Assembly (NCBI GenBank): GCA_016791045.1
Contig: JAEUNO010000007.1
Location: 1-48,997, forward strand
Length of the DNA stretch: 48,997 nucleotides
DNA from: Methyloversatilis sp.
Lineage (GTDB): Bacteria; Pseudomonadota; Gammaproteobacteria; Burkholderiales; Rhodocyclaceae
Direction of reading: 5' to 3'
The stretch's first letter is position 1, and each line of letters opens with the position of its first letter. This document shows positions 26,871-35,418 of this stretch, piece by piece. The translations under genes and the position numbers were made by a program. Under the pieces are notes generated by a model. The model worked only from the letters and a program-made list of their open reading frames with translations, searched no databases and was not told the DNA's origin.

Positions 26871-27137
26871 ATGACGGGTGATGTGGCGTTACAACTGCTT
26901 GCAAGAATGCTCTGGGTGGCCGTGCAGATTTCGGCGCCATTGCTACTTATCACGCTGGCTGTCGGTCTGCTGGTCAGCATCTTTCAGGTGGTGACACAGA
27001 TCCAGGACATGTCGCTGTCCTTCATTCCAAAGTTGCTGACTGTGGTGCTGGTGCTTGTCGCGTTCGGGCCATGGATGCTGAAGCAGCTCGTGGGCTACTC
27101 GGCCTCGGTGATTTCAGGCATTCCGGGGTTCTTTTGA
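26871..27137 (+). CDS. fliQ: Flagellar-type export gate protein FliQ
   Basis: An 88-residue membrane protein with two hydrophobic helices and the family segments LLITLAVGLLVSIFQVVTQI and LSFIPKLLTVVLVLVAFGPWM. FliQ joins FliP and FliR in the helical gate through which type III substrates cross the inner membrane. The ATG at 26871 gives the normal family length; an in-frame ATG at 26838 would add 11 atypical residues. It opens the operon and is followed after 4 bp by fliR. fliP and fliO sit about 19 kb away at the other end of the same cluster, whereas most flagellar operons keep fliOPQR together. Confidence 0.93.
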   Translation: MTGDVALQLLARMLWVAVQISAPLLLITLAVGLLVSIFQVVTQIQDMSLSFIPKLLTVVLVLVAFGPWMLKQLVGYSASVISGIPGFF

Positions 27138-27141
27138 AGCC

Positions 27142-27876
27142 ATGGAATGGCTTTTCAAGGTCGCACTCGTTTCGCTGCGCCTTTCCCCGCTGGTCGTCGG
27201 TGCGCCCGTATTCGGCAACATTCCGGTGCCGGCCGCCGCGCGCATCGTGCTGCTGGTGGCGCTGGCGACCGGCCTCGCCGGCAGTCTGACCGTCGCGCCG
27301 CAGAACGTCGAAACCCTGCCGTGGATGGCACTGCACGAGTTGCTGGTCGGCGCAACGCTCGCCGCGGGGCTGTACACCGGCTTCGCCGCGCTGCATTTCG
27401 GCGGCCGCCTGCTGGACTTGCAGATCGGTTTCGGGATTGCCAGCCTGGTCGATTTCGCCAACAGCACCAATATGCCGCTGATCGGCACCCTGCTCAGCAT
27501 GGCCGGCGTGCTGTTCTTCTTTGCGATCGACGGACACCACGTGCTGTTTCACGTCCTGCAGTTGTCGCTGACCCGGATACCGCCGGGCGGCGCGCTCGAC
27601 GGCATCGATGCCGGCGCCGTCGTGGCGCAGTTCGGAAGTGCCTTCTCCTTCGGCTTCATGATCGTTGCGCCGGTGGTGATCTGCCTGCTGCTGGTCGATC
27701 TCGGCATGGCGTTCATGTCGCGCACCATGCCGCAGATGAATGTGTTCATCCTTTCGCTGGCAGTCAAGGTGCTGGTTGGCCTCGTGGTGCTCGCCCTGTC
27801 GATACCTTTCGCAGGCGCCGTGATGCAGAGGGTGTTCGACGCCGTGTTCGAGGGCTGGGCGAGGGTGGTGTCGTAA
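27142..27876 (+). CDS. fliR: Flagellar-type export gate protein FliR
   Basis: A 244-residue polytopic membrane protein with typical FliR segments: RLSPLVVGAPVFGNIPVPAA near the start, HELLVGATLAAGLYTGFAAL, GRLLDLQIGFGIASLVD, and the C-terminal LGMAFMSRTMPQMNVFILSL. FliR completes the FliPQR gate and contacts FlhB. The stop TAA overlaps the flhB ATG (TAATG), implying coupled translation. Length is slightly short for the family (about 260) but complete at both ends. Confidence 0.95.
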   Translation: MEWLFKVALVSLRLSPLVVGAPVFGNIPVPAAARIVLLVALATGLAGSLTVAPQNVETLPWMALHELLVGATLAAGLYTGFAALHFGGRLLDLQIGFGIASLVDFANSTNMPLIGTLLSMAGVLFFFAIDGHHVLFHVLQLSLTRIPPGGALDGIDAGAVVAQFGSAFSFGFMIVAPVVICLLLVDLGMAFMSRTMPQMNVFILSLAVKVLVGLVVLALSIPFAGAVMQRVFDAVFEGWARVVS

Positions 27877-28961
27877 TGGCCGAGCAGCAGCAGGACCAGG
27901 ATCGCAGCGAAGCCGCGACACCGTTCAAGCTGGAGGAGGCGCGCAAGCGCGGTTCCGTTGCCAAAAGCATGGACGTGAACAGCGTACTGGTGCTGGGCAC
28001 GGCGGCTTTCATGCTTCATTTTTCGGGCAGCCAGATCGTGTCGAGCCAACTGGCCTTGTATCGGTCGATGCTGTCGAATGCCGATGCGCGCTCGTTCGCG
28101 CTCGGCGATCTGTCCAGTTATTTCGGCCAGTTGCTGGTCGAGATGCTGTTGTCCTTGCTCCCCGTGCTGCTGCCCGTTGTCGTGATTGCCGCCCTCGGCA
28201 ATTTCCTTCAGACCGGGCCGGTCTTTTCCTTCTTCCCGCTCAAGCCCGATCTTGACCGCGTCAATCCGGTCAGCGGATTCAAGCGGCTGTTCTCCATGCG
28301 CCTGCTGGTCGAAGGTGTCAAGACCGTGTTGAAGATGTTGCTGCTCGGGGCGGTGCTCTATGCGGCGATTTCCTCGTCGCTGCCGGCCTTTCTGCGCAGC
28401 CTGTCCGTGGCGCCGGTTTCGGTGGGGCGCATCATCCTCCCGGAATTGGGTGATCTGCTGTTCCGGATGACCGCGGCGCTGTTGGTGGTCGCCCTGATCG
28501 ATGCCGTCTATAGCCGCTGGGATTTCGCCCGCCGCATGCGCATGAGTCGCCGCGATGTACGCGACGAGGTGAAACGACGGGAAGGTGACCCGCGCGTGAA
28601 ATCGCGCGTGCGCGAATTGCAGCGCGAGGCGCTGAAGCGTGCCGCCAGCCTCGGGCGTGTCAAGGACGCCGATGTGCTGATCACGAACCCGGTACATCTG
28701 GCGGTGGCGGTGCGCTACGACCGCGATACGCTCGATGCGCCGCGGGTGATTGCAAAGGGCGCGGGCTTTCTGGCCGCCCGCATGCGCCTGATGGCACGCC
28801 GCCACGGCGTGCCAGTGGTCGAAAACCGCCGGCTTGCCCGCGCGCTGTTCCATGGTGTGGCGATCGATCGGCCGGTGCCGCCCGAGCAGTATTCGGCGGT
28901 GGCCCGAGTGCTGGTCTGGGTCTATTCGATGCGGCGACCGGCGCCGGGAGTGCCGGCATGA
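27876..28961 (+). CDS. flhB: Flagellar-type export switch protein FlhB with NPVH in place of NPTH
   Basis: A 361-residue protein with an N-terminal cytoplasmic segment (ATPFKLEEARKRGSVAKS), four membrane helices, the linker PRVKSRVRELQREALKRAA and a C-terminal FlhB/SctU domain. FlhB switches export specificity after autocleavage between Asn and Pro of the NPTH motif. Here the motif reads TNPVHLAVAV, with Asn271, Pro and His kept and Thr replaced by Val. The cyclising Asn is present, so cleavage may persist, perhaps with altered rate. The domain continues APRVIAKGAGFLAARMRLMA to a normal end. The gene overlaps flhA by 4 bp. A paralogue of this C-terminal domain is encoded at 32174. Confidence 0.95.
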   Translation: MAEQQQDQDRSEAATPFKLEEARKRGSVAKSMDVNSVLVLGTAAFMLHFSGSQIVSSQLALYRSMLSNADARSFALGDLSSYFGQLLVEMLLSLLPVLLPVVVIAALGNFLQTGPVFSFFPLKPDLDRVNPVSGFKRLFSMRLLVEGVKTVLKMLLLGAVLYAAISSSLPAFLRSLSVAPVSVGRIILPELGDLLFRMTAALLVVALIDAVYSRWDFARRMRMSRRDVRDEVKRREGDPRVKSRVRELQREALKRAASLGRVKDADVLITNPVHLAVAVRYDRDTLDAPRVIAKGAGFLAARMRLMARRHGVPVVENRRLARALFHGVAIDRPVPPEQYSAVARVLVWVYSMRRPAPGVPA

Positions 28962-31003
28962 TCAGCCAGTTGCGCAGGATTGTTGGCGACAACTCCGACA
29001 TGCTGATGGTTGTCGGCATGCTCGGCATCCTCATCGTGCTGTTCACGCCGATTCCGCCGCAGGTGCTGGATTTTCTGCTGCTGGCCAACCTCGCCTTCGC
29101 GCTGCTGTTGCTGGTGCTGACCTTTTATGTCGAAAAGCCGGTGGAGTTTTCGACCTATCCTTCGCTGCTGCTGATTGCGACGCTGTTCAGGTTGTCGCTG
29201 AACATCGCGGCGACTCGCCTGATTCTCTCCGGCGCCGACGCGGGCAAGGTGATCGGTGCGATCGGCTCCTATGTGGTGCAGGGCAATTACGTCATCGGGT
29301 TGATCGTCTTCCTGATCCTGGTCGTGGTGCAGTACGTGGTCGTGACCAACGGCGCGCAGCGCGTGGCCGAGGTTGCCGCGCGCTTCACGCTCGACAGCAT
29401 GCCGGGCCAGCAGATGAGCATCGACGCCGACCTCAACATGGGGTTCATCGATCAGGTCGAAGCGCAGCGGCGGCGGAAGGAAATCGAGAAGGAAGCCAAC
29501 TTTTACGGCGCGATGGATGGCGCGAGCAAGTTCGTCAAGGGCGACGCGATTGCCGGCATCGTCATCCTGCTCATCGACATTTTCGGCGGGCTGGCCATCG
29601 GTGTGATGCAGATGGGCATGGGGTGGGGCGAGGCAGCCCGGACGTTCACGCTGCTCACGGTGGGTGATGGCATCGTGACCCAGGTGCCTGCACTGGTCAT
29701 TGCGGTAGGCACGGGCATCATCGTGACGCGATCCGGTTCGGACAGCCGCCTGAGCCGCGAAGTCATGACTCAGGTCGCAGCCTTTCCTAAGGCCATCGTC
29801 ATCGTGCTGATCGCGCTGCTCGGCATCGGCCTGCTGCCGGGCATGCCGATGCTGCCGGTGCTGGCGGTCGCTCTGGTGATGGGCGCCGTTGCCTACATGG
29901 TCAGTCGTGGCGTGGCGCGGAGCGCTGCCGAATCGGCGGAGGACAAGGCGGGCGCGCAGGCGACCGGCGAGCAGATCGAGGACCTGCTGACGATAGAGCC
30001 GGTCGAGGTGAGGGTGGGGCAGAACCTCATCGCGCTGGTGAACGACACCGATGCCGGTCTTGCCGACCGCATCACCGCGTTCCGCAAGCAATTTGCCCAG
30101 GACGCCGGATTCATCGTGCCGGGCATCAAGATCCGTGACGACAAGAAGCTGCCACCGCAGGGTTATCAGATATCGGTGTTCGGCATCGTGGCCGGCGAGG
30201 CGGAGTTGCTGCCGGACCGGATGCTGGCCATACATCCGCGTGGCAGCAAGGGCGCGCTCGAAGGCATCGAAACGAAAGATCCCACCTACGGCTTGCCTGC
30301 ACTCTGGATCGATGACGCGCAGAAGGCGGTGGCGCGAAGCGCCGGTTTCACGCTGGTTGACCCGATGACCGTCTTCGTCACCCACCTGACCGAGGTGCTG
30401 CGCCGCAACGCCGCCAACCTGCTCACGCGTTCGGCGACCGGTGCGCTCATCGAGCGGGTGCGCGAGCGCAACGCCGGTCTGGTCGAGGAGATCGTGCCGG
30501 GTGTGCTTTCGCTGGTCGAAATTCAGAAGGTGCTGCAGAACCTGCTGGGCGAAAAGGTTTCGATCCGGAATCTCGAAGCCATTCTCGAAGTGCTGGCTGA
30601 TGCAGGCCGGAGCGTAAAAAGTGCGGACGCGCTTACGGAGACGGTGCGGCAGCGGCTGGGCGCGGCGATCTGCCAGTCCCTGGTCGGCAACAAGGGGGAG
30701 CTGCCCGTGCTGACCTTCGATCCGGCCACGGAACAGCGCATCGCCAGCAGCCTGCAGGCGGCCGACGATGGCGTGCGCCTGCTGCTCGAACCGAAGTTCG
30801 CTGAAGCCGTGGTGGGACGTCTGGCGGGCCAGGTCGAGCAGATGATGAAGAGCAATGTGTCGCCGGTGCTGTTGTGCGCGCCGGAACTGAGGCGCCATCT
30901 GCGACGCATAACCGAGCGCGTGCTGCCGCACCTCGCGGTGCTGTCCATGGCCGAAGTGCCGCCGACATGCAGCCTGCGCTCCTACGGTGTGGTGAAGGTA
31001 TGA
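28958..31003 (+). CDS. flhA: Flagellar-type export gate protein FlhA
   Basis: A 681-residue protein of normal family length. The N-terminal half holds about eight membrane helices and the FHIPEP-family signature KGDAIAGIVILLIDIFGG, preceded by LDSMPGQQMSIDADLNMG. The C-terminal half is the cytoplasmic substrate-docking domain (from about residue 340), with YQISVFGIVAGEAELLPDRM and GLPALWIDDAQ. FlhA forms a nonameric ring that binds chaperone-substrate complexes below the FliPQR gate. The ATG overlaps the flhB stop and the stop overlaps the next ATG, so it lies in the core of the translationally coupled operon. Confidence 0.97.
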   Translation: MISQLRRIVGDNSDMLMVVGMLGILIVLFTPIPPQVLDFLLLANLAFALLLLVLTFYVEKPVEFSTYPSLLLIATLFRLSLNIAATRLILSGADAGKVIGAIGSYVVQGNYVIGLIVFLILVVVQYVVVTNGAQRVAEVAARFTLDSMPGQQMSIDADLNMGFIDQVEAQRRRKEIEKEANFYGAMDGASKFVKGDAIAGIVILLIDIFGGLAIGVMQMGMGWGEAARTFTLLTVGDGIVTQVPALVIAVGTGIIVTRSGSDSRLSREVMTQVAAFPKAIVIVLIALLGIGLLPGMPMLPVLAVALVMGAVAYMVSRGVARSAAESAEDKAGAQATGEQIEDLLTIEPVEVRVGQNLIALVNDTDAGLADRITAFRKQFAQDAGFIVPGIKIRDDKKLPPQGYQISVFGIVAGEAELLPDRMLAIHPRGSKGALEGIETKDPTYGLPALWIDDAQKAVARSAGFTLVDPMTVFVTHLTEVLRRNAANLLTRSATGALIERVRERNAGLVEEIVPGVLSLVEIQKVLQNLLGEKVSIRNLEAILEVLADAGRSVKSADALTETVRQRLGAAICQSLVGNKGELPVLTFDPATEQRIASSLQAADDGVRLLLEPKFAEAVVGRLAGQVEQMMKSNVSPVLLCAPELRRHLRRITERVLPHLAVLSMAEVPPTCSLRSYGVVKV

Positions 31004-32172
31004 AGATACTGCCCGCCATCCCGCTTGCGCAGCCACAATCCGGCCAGGCACAGTTTCTGTCTCTCGCCGATGGAGGCGCCTGGGCCGATACGCTGACCAT
31101 GGGCCAGATACTCAAGGCCCGGGTGCTTCGCCAGCTTTCCGAAGGACGCTACCAGCTCGACTTCGCCGGGCAGACGCGCGTAGTCGATTCGGCGATCCCG
31201 CTGTCGGTCGGCGATGTCCTGCATGGCAAGGTGGTCGGGCTTTCCGGTCAGGTCATGCTTGAGCGTGTGCAGGTCCCGCGGGATATTCATGCGGCCGGGA
31301 TTCCGCGCGACGGCGAGCACAGCGGCGCTGTGGCCCGCCATCCGCCCGCGGCGGACGGCGTTCTGAACGCGACCGAGCGCGCCGCGCTTGCCCGGATCAG
31401 CCGCAGTCTTGCTGATCCTGCACTGGCCGACCGGATCGGTCGTTTTCTGGTGCGGCTCGGGCTTCCGCTGTCTGCCGATCTCGTGAGGGTGCTGTACGAC
31501 GCCGTTTCGCCGGCTTTGCGTTCCGCGCAGGCGGTGGCGACGCCGGAGCTTGCGCAGGTGCCCCGACTGCAGTCGCTTCATGAGGCGCTGCTGCCGGCAG
31601 AAGGCGACGTCGCCGCCGAGCTGGCGGATCTGTGGTTTCGGTCAGGGCGCGACATCGACGATGACGCACCCACGGACGACGCTGCGGCCGACCCGGCTGA
31701 GGGCGATGCAAGCGACGGCGAGAGTGCCGAGCGGGCACCGGCCGACCTGATTCGCCAACTTCTGAACATACGGACCGGGGCTGCGTTCCAGCATCGCTTC
31801 CAGACCCTGCCGGTGGTGATCGATGGCCGGTTGATCGAGTTCGATCTGGCGCTGTTCGATCATCAGGCGCCGGATGAAAAGTCCGCAACGCGCAGTCGTC
31901 GCATACGCATGGATCTGCAGACCACGCTGGGTGTCGTGCAACTGGATGCCCGGGTCACCGGTGAGCGCGTCCGCATGGCGATCACGGCGGAGAACGAGGC
32001 CTTTGCGCTGGCACTTTCTTCGTTCCGACCGGAACTGGAACACGACCTTGATTCTGCCGGATGGGCGCTCGAACAGGCGGACTACCTGGCCGGCCCGGTC
32101 GTCGATGCAGGCGCTGCAGATGCCGTGATCGCTCACGTGCTGGCGCAGGACAGCCTGAGGATGGTGATCTGA
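31000..32172 (+). CDS. FliK-like hook-length control protein (Flg_hook-type C-terminus)
   Basis: A 390-residue protein starting at the ATG that overlaps the flhA stop. The middle is acidic and low in complexity (DDDAPTDDAAADPAEGDASD). The C-terminal part, about residues 260-370, has the FliK/Flg_hook pattern: LQTTLGVVQLDARVTGERVR, MAITAENEAFALALSSFRPE and LEHDLDSAGWALEQADYLAG. FliK is secreted as a ruler and triggers the FlhB switch, and the next gene encodes an FlhB-like domain. A second, smaller FliK-like gene sits at 42359. The domain match is by pattern, with no diagnostic residue. If both are real FliKs the system has two rulers. Confidence 0.7.
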   Translation: MKILPAIPLAQPQSGQAQFLSLADGGAWADTLTMGQILKARVLRQLSEGRYQLDFAGQTRVVDSAIPLSVGDVLHGKVVGLSGQVMLERVQVPRDIHAAGIPRDGEHSGAVARHPPAADGVLNATERAALARISRSLADPALADRIGRFLVRLGLPLSADLVRVLYDAVSPALRSAQAVATPELAQVPRLQSLHEALLPAEGDVAAELADLWFRSGRDIDDDAPTDDAAADPAEGDASDGESAERAPADLIRQLLNIRTGAAFQHRFQTLPVVIDGRLIEFDLALFDHQAPDEKSATRSRRIRMDLQTTLGVVQLDARVTGERVRMAITAENEAFALALSSFRPELEHDLDSAGWALEQADYLAGPVVDAGAADAVIAHVLAQDSLRMVI

Positions 32173-32173
32173 C

Positions 32174-32464
32174 ATGCGCGAACCGGCACAGCGCGTCGTG
32201 GGACTTTCATACGGAGGCGAGTCAGGACGCGTATTGCCGCGACTGGTGCTGAAAGGCTCCGGTCCCGCCGCGGGTGACATTCGAAACGCCTTCGTGCGCA
32301 GGCATGGCGTACACCGCGTCGTTCGCGATGACGCACTGGTCGACAAGCTCTTCCGACTGCCGACCGACGCGGAAATTTCACCGGATCTTTACCGGCTTGT
32401 CGCCTTGCTGCTGGTACACGTCTTTGCAGTAGAAGCCCATTTGCGGAGCAATCGAGATGCTTGA
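32174..32464 (+). CDS. FlhB C-terminal-domain paralogue (FhlB/YlqH-like)
   Basis: A 96-residue soluble protein that aligns by eye with the cytoplasmic C-terminal domain of FlhB: VVGLSYGGESGRVLPRLVLK, then RNAFVRRHGVHRVVRDDALV, LFRLPTDAEISPDLYRLVAL and a final HVFAVEAH. It lacks the NPTH region and all membrane helices. Stand-alone FlhB C-terminal domains are known in several flagellar clusters and can partly replace the cleaved FlhB fragment. It follows the FliK-like gene by 1 bp and overlaps flgF by 8 bp, placing both candidate switch components together. Confidence 0.85.
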   Translation: MREPAQRVVGLSYGGESGRVLPRLVLKGSGPAAGDIRNAFVRRHGVHRVVRDDALVDKLFRLPTDAEISPDLYRLVALLLVHVFAVEAHLRSNRDA

Positions 32465-33185
32465 CCCGATCACACTGACGCTCGCCAGCATGCAGAACGA
32501 CATGCAGCGCATGAACCTGATTGCCAACAATGCGGCGAATGCGCTCACGCCCGGTTTCAAGCGTGAATTTGGCGTGATCGCCGGTCAGGTCGTCGACCGC
32601 ACGGCGGCGCCTTCCGGTCTGGCTGCGAGTGCCGAGGGGATTCCCCTGCTGGGCATACGTTCCGACGATCGCCCCGGTACGCCCCGGCAGACAGGCAATC
32701 CGCTCGACGTGGCACTGCTGGGCGAAGGTTATTTCGAGGTGCGCACCCCGGATGGATTTGCCTATACGCGCACCGGTGCGTGGCGGCTGGATGCCGACGG
32801 GCGCGTGGTGACCGAAGCGGGGCACGCCGTCATGGGCACCGGCGGCGAAATCGTGCTGACCAGCCCGACGCCGAAAATCGGTCGCGACGGTCGCATATTC
32901 GACGGCACGCGGGAACTGGGCAGGCTGAAGGTGGTGACATTCGAGGCAGGCGAATCGCTGAGCCGGATCGGTGGCGGGTTGCTTGTGCCGCACGCCTCGT
33001 CGCGTCACCGGGTGCTCGATCAGCCACGGGTTGCACAGGCGCATCTGGAGGCGTCCAACGTCGATTCAGCGCGGGAGATGGTGCAGATGATGGAAACCTT
33101 CAGACACTTCGAACAGAGCAGCCGCGTGCTGCAGGCCTACGACCAGGTACGTGACAAGGTGTTCACGAGCCTGGGACAGTTCTGA
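32457..33185 (+). CDS. flgF: Flagellar-type rod protein FlgF
   Basis: A 242-residue axial protein. The N-terminus has the rod/hook family signature (MQRMNLIANNAANALTPGFK), the middle has GNPLDVALLGEGYFEVRTPD and YTRTGAWRLDADGRVVTEAG, and the C-terminus has LEASNVDSAREMVQMMETFR, the heptad region of axial proteins. The order flgF before flgG supports FlgF, the proximal rod subunit. It overlaps the upstream gene by 8 bp. Length is normal for FlgF. Confidence 0.9.
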   Translation: MLDPITLTLASMQNDMQRMNLIANNAANALTPGFKREFGVIAGQVVDRTAAPSGLAASAEGIPLLGIRSDDRPGTPRQTGNPLDVALLGEGYFEVRTPDGFAYTRTGAWRLDADGRVVTEAGHAVMGTGGEIVLTSPTPKIGRDGRIFDGTRELGRLKVVTFEAGESLSRIGGGLLVPHASSRHRVLDQPRVAQAHLEASNVDSAREMVQMMETFRHFEQSSRVLQAYDQVRDKVFTSLGQF

Positions 33186-33228
33186 GCATGGGCAGCCATT
33201 CACGGATTTCAGACGGAGGAAGAATGCA

Positions 33229-34008
33229 ATGATCGATTCCCTGTACATCGGCGCGACCGGCATGCATGCGCAGCAACTGCATGTCGACTCGATCGCGAAC
33301 AATCTGGCCAACGTCAATACAACGGGCTTCAAGAAAAGCCGCGTTTCGTTCGAGGACGCGTTCTACCGCATCAGTCAGGCCGGACAGGCTGATCCCACCG
33401 CGGGCGTTCAGCCGCTCGTACTGGGGCTGGGTACGCTGGTGTCGAGCAACGCGAAGTCCTTTCTGCCGGGCGAGATCAAGCAGACCGAATCGCCGCTCGA
33501 TCTGGCTATCCGTGGCAATGGCTTCTTCGAAATCACGATGCCGGACGGCTCGTCGGCCTACACCCGACACGGGGTGTTTCGGGTCAACAGCGACGGTGCG
33601 CTCGCGACGACGTCCGGGCATCCGCTCAAGCCGTCGTTGCAGATTCCGACCGACGCGCTCGAAGTGGTCATCGCGCCGAACGGTGTCGTGTCGGCACGCA
33701 TGCCCGACGAAACGACGCTGAGCGAGATCGGGCAGATCGAACTGGCCACCTTCACCAATCCGGCAGGGCTCGATCCGATCGGCGAAAACCTCTATCTGGC
33801 AACCGAACCTTCCGGCCAGGCACTCGTCGTTCGGCCGGGTGAAGAAGGCAGCGGGGCGCTGGCCCAGGGCTTTCTTGAGTCGTCCAACGTCAAGCTGGCC
33901 GAGGAAATGGTCAATCTGGTACTGGCTCAGCGTGCCTATGAGCTCAATGCACGTGTGATCCAGGTGTCCGATGAAATGCTGTCGATCAGCAATAACCTGC
34001 GCCGCTGA
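33229..34008 (+). CDS. flgG: Flagellar-type distal rod protein FlgG
   Basis: A 259-residue protein starting at the ATG at 33229 with a GGAGGA ribosome-binding site around 33214-33219. It has the N-terminal axial signature (SIANNLANVNTTGFKKSRVS), SPLDLAIRGNGFFEITMPDG, YTRHGVFRVNSDGALATTSG and the C-terminal motif LESSNVKLAEEMVNLVLAQR followed by AYELNARVIQ, which is typical of FlgG. It builds the distal rod that crosses the peptidoglycan and outer-membrane rings. Length is normal for the family. Confidence 0.96.
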   Translation: MIDSLYIGATGMHAQQLHVDSIANNLANVNTTGFKKSRVSFEDAFYRISQAGQADPTAGVQPLVLGLGTLVSSNAKSFLPGEIKQTESPLDLAIRGNGFFEITMPDGSSAYTRHGVFRVNSDGALATTSGHPLKPSLQIPTDALEVVIAPNGVVSARMPDETTLSEIGQIELATFTNPAGLDPIGENLYLATEPSGQALVVRPGEEGSGALAQGFLESSNVKLAEEMVNLVLAQRAYELNARVIQVSDEMLSISNNLRR

Positions 34009-34013
34009 TCCGC

Positions 34014-34835
34014 ATGGTCATGCTGCGCGCTTTCCTGTCACTGATGATGTTCGCGTTGTCGAGCACGATACCGGCATGGGCCGGGACGGCTTTCGTGCGG
34101 ATGGAGCCATCCGCACTGCTTGACCGGGCGGAAGTGCGGCTCGGCGATGTGGCGTCGGTGTCGTCTTCGGATGCGCTGCTGGCGCGGCAGTTGTCAGGTG
34201 TCGTCATCGCGCGCCTGCAGTCAATCGCCGTTCCGGTGCGGATACGTCAGGTGGACGCCGAGGCGGCCGTACGTATCGCTCTGCCCGGGCTGGCGTCAGC
34301 CGTCCTGTGGGGCGGCGCTGCGGAGACCCGGGCCAGCGGGCGACCCATCCGGCGCGACCTCGGCGCGGCGGTCGATGATGCGGCGCGCGGGCTTTTCCGT
34401 CGCCTCGGGTCCGGACGCGTCGTCGAGGTCCGTCTGGCGACTGCACCCGGTGCGCTGGAACTGCCGCCGGGCCGGTTCGAGGCCCGGCCCGATTTTGCGG
34501 CGGCGGTGCTGATCGGATCGCGGCTTGATGTGCCGCTCCGCACCTATGTCGACGGTATTCCGATGGCTGTTGCACACGCACGCTTCGACATCCGTTTGCT
34601 GCGTCCGGATGTGCCGGGCCCGGGGGCGGGGCGAAGTGCGGAGAGCGTTGCCGTGCGGCGTGACCAGCCGGTGCGACTGCTGGTTGATGGCGGCGGTTTG
34701 AGGATTGAAACCGAAGGCGTTGCGCTGGACGACGCGGCAATCGGTGCTCCGGTCAGGATCCGGCGACAGGGGTCAGCGGCGACGCTGTCGGGGCAGGTCA
34801 TGGCGGCGGGAATGGTGCGAGTCGATGAAAACTGA
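34014..34835 (+). CDS. flgA: P-ring assembly chaperone FlgA
   Basis: A 273-residue exported protein with a clear signal peptide (MVMLRAFLSLMMFALSSTIP, cleavage after AWA) and a C-terminal SAF-type domain: VRRDQPVRLLVDGGGLRIET, GAPVRIRRQGSAATLSGQVM and AAGMVRVDEN. FlgA is the periplasmic chaperone for FlgI, encoded two genes downstream. The order flgF-flgG-flgA-flgH is familiar from several alphaproteobacterial clusters. The end overlaps flgH by 11 bp. Confidence 0.92.
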   Translation: MVMLRAFLSLMMFALSSTIPAWAGTAFVRMEPSALLDRAEVRLGDVASVSSSDALLARQLSGVVIARLQSIAVPVRIRQVDAEAAVRIALPGLASAVLWGGAAETRASGRPIRRDLGAAVDDAARGLFRRLGSGRVVEVRLATAPGALELPPGRFEARPDFAAAVLIGSRLDVPLRTYVDGIPMAVAHARFDIRLLRPDVPGPGAGRSAESVAVRRDQPVRLLVDGGGLRIETEGVALDDAAIGAPVRIRRQGSAATLSGQVMAAGMVRVDEN

Positions 34836-35415
34836 CCGGGCAGCTTTGCTTGGGGCGATCGTGGCCATCGTGTCTGCGGTGTTGCCGCAGCCTGCAATGG
34901 CTGCAGATCTTTATAGCGATGGGTCCTATCGCGCTCTTACTTCGGATCGTCGAGCGAGAGCGGTCGGCGACGTGCTGACCGTTCTGGTCGTCGAGAACTC
35001 GAGTGCGTCGAGCAGTGCCGGCACCAATACCGAAAAGGAGGCTGACTCCGGCGTGCGCTTCGCGTCGCCAAACCGGCAGCGATCCTACGGTCTGGGCCTC
35101 GAAGAGAATTTCGACGGTTCAGGCAAGGTAAGCCGGTCCGGACGCCTGCTGGCCCAGCTCTCCGTCTCCATCGTCGGTGTCCAGGCGAATGGCGATCTGC
35201 TGGTCAGGGGCGAACAGCTGATCGAAATCAACGGCGAGAAGCAGTCGATCAATCTTGAAGGCCGTGTCAGGCCGGTCGATGTCAGCGAGGGCAATGCGGT
35301 GTTGTCCAGCCGGATTGCGGATTCCCGCATTACCTACATCGGCGACGGTGTGCTCGCGGAGAGCCAGCGCAAGGGCTGGCTGCCGCGCATCCTTTCATTG
35401 CTCGGATTGCTTTAA
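34825..35415 (+). CDS. flgH: L-ring protein FlgH, with a plain signal peptide and no lipobox cysteine
   Basis: A 196-residue protein with the FlgH core: YSDGSYRALTSDRRARAVGD, VLTVLVVENSSASSSAGTNT, LLVRGEQLIEINGEKQSINL, EGRVRPVDVSEGNAVLSSRI and ITYIGDGVLAESQRKGWLPR. FlgH forms the outer-membrane bushing. Standard FlgH is a lipoprotein; here the leader (ALLGAIVAIVSAVLPQPAMA) ends in AMA and the whole protein has no cysteine, so it should be cut by signal peptidase I and stay unlipidated. The ATG at 34825 gives the natural signal peptide. It is slightly shorter than usual because the region before the YSDGS core is missing. Confidence 0.9.
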   Translation: MKTDRAALLGAIVAIVSAVLPQPAMAADLYSDGSYRALTSDRRARAVGDVLTVLVVENSSASSSAGTNTEKEADSGVRFASPNRQRSYGLGLEENFDGSGKVSRSGRLLAQLSVSIVGVQANGDLLVRGEQLIEINGEKQSINLEGRVRPVDVSEGNAVLSSRIADSRITYIGDGVLAESQRKGWLPRILSLLGLL

Positions 35416-35418
35416 GTC

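Noticed and set aside
28922-31051. Minus-strand open frame of 709 codons opposite flhA
   Set aside because: Shadow of flhA, whose full family motifs are on the plus strand. The frame is His/Gln/Arg-rich, as expected from antisense reading of GC-rich genes.
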